Assembly (NCBI GenBank): GCA_000697335.1
Contig: JNEM01015442.1
Coordinates: forward strand, 1 to 14,637
DNA from: Conidiobolus incongruus B7586
Lineage: Eukaryota; Entomophthoromycota; Entomophthoromycetes; Entomophthorales; Conidiobolaceae
DNA length: 14,637 nt
Direction: 5' to 3'
The position numbers and the translations under genes were made by a program. Shown here piece after piece: positions 1-9,127 of the stretch; positions within the stretch are counted from its first letter, which is position 1, and the number at the start of each line of letters is the position of its first letter. The notes beneath the pieces were generated by a model that was given only the letters and a program-made list of their open reading frames with translations, was not told the origin of the DNA and made no database searches.

Positions 1-331
1 TTTATTTTATAAAGTTATATATTATATATAGCCTATTATGAATATATTTTAATTATTTCTAACTGATATATTATATATAGTTAAAATTTAAAGTTTAAAT
101 ATATATATAATATAAAAGTTAATATCAATAGGGTATTATATTTATAATTATAAACATAATATTTTGTTGAATTTATTACTATATTCAATTAATATTTAGT
201 TTCAAATATTAATATAAAATAGGATAAATTTGAAATAAATATAAACACTTTAAAATAATATATAAATATAAATATATATAAATATATATGTTTCTAAATT
301 ATAAAGAGGTAGATTCATTAATTATAATTAT
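1..331. other. AT-rich intergenic DNA, no gene seen
   Basis: This stretch is almost entirely A and T, with frequent stops in all frames. I see no splice-framed exon, RNA gene or clear repeat unit in it. Confidence 0.7.
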
Positions 332-665
332 GCGGTTACATAAATGGTAATCCGCCCGACCAACTTCATCTCGCTATCTATTACATTATGGAATCTTAAC
401 TCCAAAAAAGCCCTATAGCACCACTCTAAGTACTCATTCTTCTAGCAACCCAATATACCTCTTTACACTACTTATAGCGGACAATTGGTTTATAAAAGAA
501 TCACTCTCGGGATACATTATCATCATCACCTCTGGTCTTCTATAAAGCCCATTAAACCCTTAGCAAACTCCAATAAAACACCCTAACCTAAACTACCAAA
601 CAGACCATAAACAAGCCGCTTCCTTACCTATTATTAAAGTTATACTAGCAATTTATCCAACCACA
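332..665. other. GC-richer, strand-skewed island of unknown nature
   Basis: Within 361-660 I count about 83 C and 25 G on the plus strand, roughly 36% G+C, while the flanks are nearly pure A+T. The left edge begins with a possible hairpin: GCGGTTA at 332-338 can pair with TAATCCGC at 348-355 across one bulged base. Two readings are open for 40-60 codons, one per strand, but neither is a full gene and both meet stops. The minus-strand reading around 440-560 includes the peptide RPEVMMIMYPESDSF. I do not recognise it. The island could be an RNA gene, a decayed gene or mobile-element fragment, or a segment of organellar or foreign origin. The strong C-over-G asymmetry is the most reliable observation. 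Confidence 0.4.
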
Positions 666-1569
666 ATTAAATCGAATTTAATTTGAATAATTAAATTATT
701 TAAAAAAATAAAAAATTCTAATAATATACTAACTATACTAATTATTAATAATTTAATATAATATTTTCTTGTTAAAATATATAAATTAAATATAAATAAT
801 AAAAATTTTAGTCAAATAATAAGATTAAATTTAAAATCTTAAATATTTGAAATTTTATATAAATTTATATCAATAATAAAAAAATACTATCAAATAATAT
901 ATAAAGCTATATTTAATAAACAAATATTTAAATATTAATATAAATATAAAATATAAGGATCATTAGAAATTATATAATAAGAAATTATTAGTTAATATTA
1001 AAATTTTTTTAAGAAATCATATAAAATAATATTAAATAAAAAAAATTAATTTATATAATCCAATTAAGTTAATAAAGCAAAAAATAACTTTAATACAATA
1101 AATAAATATAAAATTTTACGTAAAACTAATAATATAATAAAGATTTATAATATTACTATAATATAAATTAATTTTATTATTAAACTTTTTATAATAAAAT
1201 ACTTTAATTTATTTAAATATTATTAATTAGCAATAAATTATATATTTTAAGATAAAAATTATAATTTATGATTTATAATATTATTATTATATTAATAGTT
1301 AAATTTAAAGAATTTATTATTTATGATTTTAATCCTGATTAATGAAAATTTATATTTAATATTATATATTTTAATTTCAATTAATAAGAGTAGAATAATA
1401 TTAATATATCATATAAAAGAGATAATGAATAAAATGAAATATTTGTTGATTTTAAATATATTTTTATTTAAGTAAATATTTATTATATTATATTAAAATT
1501 AGGTTAATAAATGCAATATATGAATAAGATTAATTAAGATAAATTAAAATCAAAATAAATTGGTTTGTA
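666..1569. other. AT-rich intergenic DNA, no gene seen
   Basis: The sequence is very AT-rich, with short runs of A and T and no open frame of note. I find no feature here that I can support. Confidence 0.65.
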
Positions 1570-2383
1570 TTAAATAAAACTTTCATTTCTAATTAATTTA
1601 CAGTTCCATTCAGATTGGCAATTTAAACACTTTAATTGATAATGTTGACTTAAACTTTTGGTATTATTAATATTATTTAAAAACTAATCAAACATGGATA
1701 ATGGTAATATATATTATATGTTTTATTTTTACAGCAATAACCCTAAGTTATATCAAAGATAAGATATGATAATATACTATAATATATACCTGAATAAATA
1801 AATGCATATATAGTTTACATTAGAAGATATCAGATTGGAATTCATTAAGTAGCTTATCTCTCAGCTCATTTAAGTATTAATCACTAATGGTAAGTAGACC
1901 AGTTCCCTCTAAGCTCCATAACCATCCATCTTGAATAAATTGATAAATTAATTGCTCTTTCTCTAATTTTGTCATTGAGAATCCACTACTAATTGACTGT
2001 GTTTAGATCAAAGAGTCTTAAATAAGAGATTGTGGATGAGTAAGGATATCTTTTAAAGCAAATCTTATTTTGATACAATACTCACTGTTACCAATGATAG
2101 TTATGGATTCAGTTAAATTTTTTAAATAACTCAGTTCTAGAAAAATATATTGAGTAGTATTAACTGAAAATTCATCAAAATTTATATTGATTTAGAATAA
2201 AATAGTATAAATAAGTATATTGATTATTTTATATATTATTTTATTTACTAAACGATTGTATATTTCGCCATTGTTCTGATTATTTCCCTTCTAATTTCCA
2301 TATTCAGTGAAATTAAATGAGAGTTAATTTAATAATCTTGTGAATATTCTTTCTATTAGAGAGCCTTGAGTTTCTATATTAAA
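1570..2383 (-). pseudogene. NSE1: Interrupted NSE1-like gene (SMC5/6 complex subunit)
   Basis: Nse1 is the winged-helix, variant-RING subunit of the SMC5/6 complex; with Nse3 and Nse4 it bridges the Smc heads and acts in nuclear DNA repair. One minus-strand frame runs from 2383 to 1820 without a shift. It carries the family's features in order: a helical N-terminal part (NGEIYNRLVNKII), FDEFSVNTTQYIFLEL, IRFALKDI, then the winged helix with EQLIYQFIQDGWL, GTGLLTISD and YLNELRDKLLNEF. LFIQ then joins GYCC across a likely 47-bp intron (1743-1789, GT...AG), matching the human 'LLIQG' position. A RING remnant follows with HYPC at 1703-1692 and CLNC at 1629-1618. About 250 residues are covered, close to the 266 of human NSE1. 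Seven in-frame stops (six TAA, one TAG) interrupt the long frame. The first zinc CxxC reads CKLY, and a one-base shift separates HYPC from CLNC. I infer a decayed duplicate or a lost gene. Assembly error is a less likely alternative. Confidence 0.6.
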
Positions 2384-2580
2384 TAAATATATTTTTGATC
2401 AACATCTAAATACAAAAACCTTCATTATCTATACTGAATTGATCTGGATAGAATCCAATGATAGCTTGCATCAATTGATGTATTTCAGGAATTAAATATA
2501 TCTTTCCATTTAGTAATTTTTGAAAGAAAAAAGTGCTTGAGTTCAATCCAATTTAATTCGTTAATCAAATTTTTTAAAAT
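2384..2580 (-). other. Coding-like remnant just upstream of the NSE1 relic
   Basis: On the same strand as the NSE1 relic and directly upstream, this stretch reads as protein-like in pieces: NLINELNWIELKHFF, and in another frame GKIYLIPEIHQLMQAIIGFY followed by PDQFSIDNEGFCI. The pieces are broken by stops and frame changes. I do not recognise the family. It may be the distal N-terminus of the NSE1 relic or the tail of a separate decayed gene. Confidence 0.3.
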
Positions 2581-2744
2581 AGTCAGTCAATTGATTAATT
2601 CGTGTTTTTAATATCAAATTATGGGATAATTCAAAATGATGAAAATTAAAAATAATTTAGGTTATTTATATTTAGGTGATTATATAAGTGTGGACAATTA
2701 TGCAAAATATAAGATTTGTATATTATTCAGTAGGTTCAAAGTTA

Positions 2745-3000
2745 TTCAATACACGTTTATGCCTCCAAATATACCAATGATAATCGAAAGTTTGAAAATA
2801 TTCTGTGAATAAAATTTTGATATCCTAGTATTATGTTTTACGATTGCCATATTTTGATTCTTGAGATTAATAGGTTTGTATGATCTTTGAGTGATTTTAT
2901 TAACCTTCTAAATTGATGAAAGTCATTTTAAATCCAGTAATAAATTAAGCTAAATTGCCATTTGTCCATTGTTTTTCATATTAAATAATTGTTAAATACT
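2745..3000 (-). other. Coding-like remnant, family unknown
   Basis: Two minus-strand frames have longer open stretches than the AT content predicts. One carries FDYHWYIWRHKRVLNNFEP near 2800-2745. The other carries about 50 open codons including NMAIVKHNTRISKFYSQN. Both are interrupted, and I recognise no domain. A decayed gene or mobile-element fragment is the likeliest explanation; chance cannot be excluded. Confidence 0.25.
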
Positions 3001-5175
3001 AAGTAAAATATAAAAAAATAAATTTCAGAGCTAAGTAAATCCCACAAATCACACATAGTTTTGATCATTTTATTAATTATAATTAATGTAAAAATGAAGT
3101 TATATTTAGTTCAATATTAATTTCGCTAGAATCCATTGATCGATAGTTACAAATGCCAATAAAATAGCGAGATTTTTACAAAAATCTTGAAATAATATAA
3201 AATTACTTGAATATACAATACAATCTCAAATTACACATTGTAATGATAAATATTAATTTATATAAAACTATTTATCCGAACAATATAAATAATTTTAATA
3301 TTAAATGAATAAAATAGTGATCCATGTTTATCAATATCAATTTATATTTATATTCAGTTAACAATATTTGGTTTATTAAGTTTAATGGCTGCTGATTATT
3401 TTAAAAACGCTTGATCATCAATTCATTTCATGTAAATTTTAATAAAAATATAATCATATCAATTCTTAATAATCTTCTTAAAGTCGCGATCAAAAGATAT
3501 ACCAATTATAAACCTAGTATCAATCAAATTCTTATCTGAATTTGATTTTAATTAAAATTTATAAGAAACAAGATTTGATCCAACTATCAGATATAATAAC
3601 ATTTAGTATTAATTAATAAATAGAACTTTTGGTCAATGATTATAGATTGATATCAACAAGACAAATTTGATACATTGAATTCACCAATTTATCAGCATTA
3701 ATCCTTTATTAAGGTTGAGATTAATATTGAATTTTTAATGTTGAAAATGCTCTATATACTGATATTATTATCAATATATTAATGATAGAATTATAGTGTC
3801 AATAAATGAGTTAGAATGGTTCAATTGTGGTTAAATATAGTATTATTTCTAACTTAATATCAAAAGAAATATATCTACAATATTAAAGATATATTTATAA
3901 ATCATTATTTATAATTCATGTCATTTAATATCAATTCATAAAATTTTATATCATGACTTTATCTAATATACTGATATGATTCAGAATAAAATCAAATTTT
4001 TATTATTAAAATTATCATTATTTACAATTTTCCCAAGCTAATCAATTTTGTAAAGCTTGATTTCCCAATATAGTATTTGTTCCAGCAATACTAAAAATGA
4101 GTACACTTAAAACTTATATAGTAATTAGTTCACCGGTGTATACCTGTAATTTAACGTTCATTAAGTTATGATTACTAATAATTTGAATGATTTATATAAT
4201 ATTTTTCCAGAGAGGATAAATTATGCCGAATAACTATCTTTCTTAATTAAGCCCTATATTATTTTCAATAAAATTATCAGAATATTTTATGAAGAGAACA
4301 ATGATTAACCAATCCTTCAAGAACAGGTATTTAGCATTCAAATGAAATTATATTCTAAAATTTAATTAAATATCAAAATCTGGTCACTTATAATTAAAAT
4401 TTATATGTTGATTTTAATATTATATCAGAGACTTTGACAAAAGCTAACATCATCAGTATAATCTTAAGTAATTATTTGAAAAAGTAAAACAGTCTTTGAT
4501 GTATAAAAGAACTAGTAAATTGAAAATAATGGAGACATTAATAACAAAAAATTTTTGAATATTATATCACAATAATAATTAATAACACCTTAAAACTCTG
4601 GTATTTATATAGCTTTAATATTTCTAATTTTTAAATAAAATCGTTAAAAATATATATTAAATTCTTCCTAATCCCCATTTAACGCTATTAAAATAACCAA
4701 TCAACTTCCATCTTATTAAAGCCTCAAATAACGATATTAGGAAATGGTATTAAATCGAATCAAACATAACTAAATTGATAGATAAATTGGGGTTAGGATT
4801 ATAAAATAATATACAATATAACAAAGAGATGAAAAACAAATTTTAACAATTTTAGGTTCAATTTTGTTGATGAATATAAATTTAATGAATGATATCATTC
4901 ATCGTGCTCATATCATATTGATTTGTAGGTCAATTCTATTTTATAGAGGTAATTGCTAAATTACTCACTTGAATCCACTAATCAGTCAGACTGTACCTTT
5001 TTTAGGACCATTAGATTATTCAATTATATAACTTGATGAGAATATTTTTCGCTACTAATTCATTAATTAAGTTAAACTGTCCAAATGGATAAATTAAATG
5101 GTGTTTCCTATTCATATTTAAGGAAGACTGAGTATTAGTTTATTACTGTTTCTCGCCATTAAATATTATTTAGTC
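3001..5175 (-). other. Gene-poor stretch with scattered interrupted coding-like islands
   Basis: No complete gene is visible. Three minus-strand islands stand out from the background. The first, near 3380-3700, contains DTRFIIGISFDRDFKKIIKN and IDDQAFLK. The second, near 4040-4340, contains KIVIRHNLSSLEKYYINH beside a plausible 53-bp GT...AG intron at 4088-4140. The third, near 4900-5140, contains NRKHHLIYPFGQFNLINEL. All are interrupted and I cannot assign families. Their shared strand and order suggest one or more decayed genes upstream of the NSE1 relic, but at this AT content protein-like text can arise by chance. The last 100-200 bases before 5176 presumably include the promoter of the first channel gene; I see no clear motif. 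Confidence 0.25.
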
Positions 5176-6055
5176 ATGAATGAAAAATCAAATCATATAC
5201 AGGAGGAACAATACAAGGGAATAGATTATTCAACCGAGAATAACGATGATACACCCAAGAACTTGAGTTTGAGGAAGAAGATCATCAAGTTTCTCGATAG
5301 TAAACTCTTTCATCATGTGGTTATATTTCTTGTTATGTTTGATTTAGTCATTATTCTAAGTGAATTATTGATTAGTAAGTCTTCAATTTATATAATAATG
5401 AGTATATGTTAACCATTGATTTTAGCTTTATATGTAGCAGAAGGTGTAATGCCCTCAACTCCTGCTGTACATGCTGCTGAACTTGGACTAACAATCACAA
5501 GTTTACTTATTCTATCTCTCTTCGTTGTGGAAATTCTCACCAAACTCATTTTAATTGGACCAAAATATCTATGGAACGCATGGCATTTGCTTGATACAGT
5601 AGTAGTTTTTGCTTCCTTCATCTTGGAATTATACGTTATTATTACATCTAATTCTACTGGTTCTCACACACTGGGTGGGGACCTCCAAAATGAAGCTCAT
5701 CATAAATTAGTTGGATTGGTGCGTAGAAGCACAGATCCTAAAAAACAGGGTGTAGCTCCACTTGTGATTATTCGTCTTTGGAAGTTTATTAGAATTATCC
5801 ACGCAGTTGCCCATTCAGTTGAAATGAAGGTAGCTTTTATTAATTATACTATTTGAATATATATTAACATATTTATAGAACAAAGCAATTATTGACAGAA
5901 TTAAAAAAGAACACAACGATGCTGAAGTAAAGATCCAGCATTATACCCATATTATCAAAAATCTAACAGAGCAAATGGAAAATAACGATAAAAAAATATC
6001 CGAACTAGAACATTTAGTTCAATATTGTAGTGAATATCATCATGATAAGATATGA
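5176..6055 (+). CDS. HV1: Hv1-type voltage-gated proton channel, copy 1
   Basis: This is a voltage-sensor-only proton channel that extrudes H+ across the plasma membrane on depolarisation. I infer three exons: 5176-5374, 5426-5829 and 5879-6055. The introns are 51 and 49 bp (GTAAGT...TTTTAG and GTAGCT...TTATAG), giving 259 residues. S1 (about 45-66) carries Asp56, equivalent to human D112, the selectivity filter. S2 (86-110) has Phe99, Glu102 and Lys106, matching F150, E153 and K157. S3 (119-139) has Asp123, matching D174. S4 (178-200) reads RLWKFIRIIH, so R183, W185, K186 and R189 match R205, W207, R208 and R211. Human N214 is His here. The S3-S4 loop is long, about 37 residues. Exon 3 encodes a charged coiled coil (from NKAIIDRIKKEHND), as in dimeric Hv1. 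The start is the first ATG of the open frame, with an acidic cytosolic N-terminus. It is intact and probably functional. Confidence 0.9.
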
Positions 6056-7436
6056 AATCAATCATTTGGCATATATCATAAGAATTTGACATAATCTCGG
6101 GATTATATTGAATTCTTTCCTATGTTTTTTATTAATAACTTTTTTTATTCATATTTAAAAATAAATTATTTAACTTATTCATTGTTGGTAATATTTCGCT
6201 AAATTTTCAATACAATTAGCTAATTTTTGCAAACAGTCACTTAGTCAAAATAGCTTTAATTTGGTTTCCACTTCAATAACTTATTTCAAATTCTATTGGT
6301 TAATTAGAATATTTGGAAGTAGTTAATAGATTGCGTATTCAATTTAAATTTCCGTTTCTTTATTCAGGAGACTAATAGATAATGTGCTAATTGACTTCTA
6401 CCCATTTAGGCATATACTGCATAAACATTCAAACTGAATCAAATTATATGATAGTGAATAACATAAATATGTAAGATGTCATATTCTCCACTTATTAATA
6501 CATTATATTTATATCACTTGGTGTTAATCTATGTGCAATAATGCAATTGAAACATTATTTACTAATTGATTTTATCACTTAAATATGAATCATAGTTTTG
6601 ATCAATATATAACATTGAAAGTATATTGAAAAATATAAAATTATTAAAAAAAATTGATTAAATCTTAAAAATAAATAAAATATTCCAACTTTTATAATAA
6701 TAATAATAAGACTATTATTTTAAATTTTAGAGAAATTAATAAAATTCAAAATTTATAAGATATTATTATAAATGGAACTTAATTTCAATATTATTAACTA
6801 CAGTCCTTCCAAGTCTTTCTCACTTAATATATTATAGCTTTTACAATTGTTGAACGTAATAAATAGAAATTATGGTGTTTTAACTATATCAAAGTATTTT
6901 AATTTTGATCTAAATTAGGTTAATTATACAAATTTATGTGTAGATAATTAATAAGAGATCAACATGAGATATATTATATAGATAAAAAGTTGAAATAAAA
7001 TCAATTATTATATATTTATTAACCTTTTAATGAAACTTGAAAACGGATAGAATTAATTTATTATTTAAATAATATGATTAATTTTAAAACTTTAATAAAT
7101 AAATAATTAATATTCATAATTTTAAAATTTAAATATACATTATATAATTAGTATGGATAATATCAAAAGATATAAGTTTGATTATTAAAAAATATATATC
7201 AATAATCAAGTACCTTTCTTTATAAAAGGTTAATTTGGTGATTTTCGATTTAAACTTTAATTTTCAAAAATTTTGAAAATTAGGTAAAATAATAGGGGGA
7301 TGTAAAGTGTCTCCTTTAAATCAATCCTCCATATTGATCCTTTGCCAATTTCCAATTTAAATCAAGTAATAATATCGAATATATATATATAATCTGATAT
7401 TAATTCAGCTTCATCTTAATTATTTTTAATTATATA
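6056..7436. other. Intergenic region between the two Hv1 genes
   Basis: No intact gene is seen. On the minus strand about 6180-6420 an interrupted coding-like island reads SISTLSISLLNKETEI and, nearer its end, LSDCLQKLANCIENLAKYY; it is unidentified. From 6600 to 7180 the sequence is very AT-rich with nothing recognisable. A 23-bp palindrome lies at 7259-7281, followed by a short GC-richer stretch (7294-7360) that may belong to the promoter of the second channel gene. The 5' flanks of the two Hv1 genes show no obvious similarity. Confidence 0.4.
7259..7281. repeat. Perfect short inverted repeat
   Basis: AATTTTCAAAA is followed by one spacer base and then its exact reverse complement. It lies about 156 bp upstream of the second Hv1 start codon. 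It could be a protein-binding site or a small hairpin, but in such AT-rich DNA a chance palindrome is possible. Confidence 0.45.
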
Positions 7437-8241
7437 ATGGATAAAGAGAATAATATCAAATATTATATACCCAATACAAAACACAGATTATTAAAATGGA
7501 TGACTAGTCAAAACTTTCAGTTGATTAAATTGGGATTGATATTAGTCAATTTAGCTGTTATTTTAAGTGAATTGCTGATTAGTAAGTTTAATAATATATA
7601 TGATAATATAAGTAGATTGATTAATTATATATGATAGAATTGTATATAGCAGAAAGGATAATATCAAAGAGCAATGAAATACAATTAACTCAATTGATAT
7701 TAGTGATAATAAGTTTGTTTATTCTATTAATATTCTTAGTAGAAATCATTGGGCTCTTAAGCTTAATAGGTCTATCTTATTTAGACAATCTATGGGATAA
7801 TATAGATACTATCATTGTTTTAAGTTGTTTTATTTTTGAAATCTATTTCTTATGTATTAATCCAGATATATTTAATTTGAATAAAATTACAAATAATGCA
7901 AATCTCTCAGAAGATCAACGATTCATCCCTCCAGTAATAATAATATTTTGGAAATCGATTAGACTTATTTATTCTGTAGTATATTCCGTGGAATTAAGGG
8001 TAATTTATTAACAATAATATATATAAATTTAATATTTATTAATTTAATTTTATAGCATAGAGAAGTGTTAGATGATTTGCTCAAGGAAAAAGCTGGTTTA
8101 GAGAGCCATATCAAATTTTATGACAGTCGGTTAAAAGATTTAAACTACCAGCTGGAAGCTAAAGAAAAATATATTTTACAACTTGAACTGACTCTAATTC
8201 ATTCATCAGAGCATGAATTAATTACGTCAAGACCATTATAA
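7437..8241 (+). CDS. Hv1-like voltage-sensor protein, copy 2, with altered key residues
   Basis: This is a tandem paralogue of the upstream channel. Exons are 7437-7581, 7638-7999 and 8056-8241; both introns are 56 bp (GTAAGT...GATAG and GTAATT...TATAG). They lie at the same positions and phases as in copy 1, giving 230 residues. The four membrane segments are present: S1 around 28-48, S2 68-92, S3 101-121, S4 146-168. Retained are Phe81, Glu84 and Asp105 (human F150, E153, D174) and the S4 pair K154 and R157 with Trp153. Lost are the S1 selectivity Asp (Asn38), the first S4 arginine (Ile151) and the S2 lysine (Leu88); the human N214 position is Tyr160. Exon 3 encodes a coiled coil (HREVLDDLLKEKAGLESHI). 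In human Hv1, Asn at D112 abolishes proton selectivity. I infer a full-length protein that is no longer a normal proton channel. The final TAA must be the real stop, because the frame would otherwise run into the tRNA gene. Confidence 0.85.
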
Positions 8242-8314
8242 AATCAATTAAATCGATATATAATAAATGTTAAAAAGATATTGAAATAAATAACTAAATA
8301 ATTTATAATAATAT

Positions 8315-8320
8315 AAAAAA
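8315..8320 (-). terminator. RNA polymerase III terminator of the tRNA gene
   Basis: A run of six A on the plus strand gives T6 on the tRNA strand, four bases past the tRNA 3' end. This is the usual Pol III termination signal. Confidence 0.8.
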
Positions 8321-8324
8321 TATC

Positions 8325-8397
8325 CGCCCAATGTGGGGCTCGAACCCACGACCCTCAGATTAAAAGTCTGATGCTCTACCGACTGAGCTAACCGGGC
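8325..8397 (-). tRNA. tRNA-Lys (anticodon UUU)
   Basis: The 73-nt cloverleaf folds completely. The acceptor stem is GCCCGGT with ATTGGGC (two G-U pairs). The D stem is GCTC/GAGC. The anticodon stem is TCAGA/TCTGA around loop CTTTTAA, with anticodon TTT at 8364-8362. The T stem is GTGGG/CCCAC around TTCGAGC, and the discriminator base is G. The internal A box (TAGCTCAGTCGG) and B box (GGTTCGAGCCC) are intact. There is no intron and CCA is not encoded, as is normal for a nuclear tRNA. It is convergent with the second Hv1 gene, whose stop lies 83 bp away. Confidence 0.97.
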
Positions 8398-8399
8398 TT

Positions 8400-9127
8400 G
8401 CATATTCATCTCAACTATTCTTTAGTTATACTATTTTTCATTTCTATTATAAATTTTATTAATTCTTTATTTTTTTCTTTAATATTTATTTTTTATTAAT
8501 ACAACAATTATATTAACCTAAATTTTATATCATTTTTATTTATCAAGCTTCATTCTATATCTTATACTTTTTTTTCATTATATACTTTTTATTTATATCA
8601 TATTTTCTTTAATTATTTGTTATTTATTTTACTAATATTAAAGACAAATTCCAGAGCTTATATTTACAAATTAATATTTTCAATATGATTTAATTTAATT
8701 GTTTATTATTATAAAGTCTATTTATAGTACCAAATTAATATTTTTATATAATAATAATATATTTATCTAATTATAAAAAATTTTATAAAAAATTAAATTT
8801 AATAGAATTTCATAGTTTTTAAATATTTCAGTCAATGTAATATTTTATTTTGAGATGACAATCAAAAGTATGTAATTGAAGGTTTAAAAACTTCACTGAA
8901 ATAGAATAATGCAAAATTTTTATCAATATGATCATAAATTTATTTGAACAAATATATGTGATTTTTGTTATATTATTATTATAATATTAGATAATTTGAT
9001 GAAATTTGGAATTAACAAAGTTAAGAATTTAAAACTCATATATTATTATTCAAAACTTTAATATTTTGGTAATTGTTTAATTATTCAAATGATTATTTTA
9101 TAATATAAATTTTAATTCATCAAATAT
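8400..9127. other. AT-rich intergenic DNA, no gene seen
   Basis: This is upstream of the tRNA on its own strand. It is T-rich at first and A+T throughout, with stops in every frame. I see no gene or RNA. Confidence 0.65.

Noticed and set aside
588-597. Telomere-like CCCTAACCTAAA
   Set aside because: Only one CCCTAA unit and one imperfect neighbour are present; this is too short for an interstitial telomere.
332-665. Spliceosomal, SRP or RNase P RNA in the GC island
   Set aside because: None of the conserved core motifs of these RNAs that I know could be found on either strand.
5375-5425. Reading through the first Hv1 intron as coding, since both sides are in the same frame
   Set aside because: The paralogue has a 56-bp intron at the same place that cannot be read through in frame, and splicing joins S1 cleanly (SELLI-T-LYVAEG and SELLI-K-LYIAER).
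5409-5621. 70-codon minus-strand open frame
   Set aside because: It lies antisense to the second exon of the first Hv1 gene and has no independent support; it is a shadow.
1570-6420. Genome-wide reassignment of TAA/TAG to glutamine, which would open many frames
   Set aside because: The HOB1 gene has about 20 glutamines, all CAA/CAG, and ends in TAA right after its SH3 domain. The second Hv1 gene needs its TAA as a stop before the tRNA gene.
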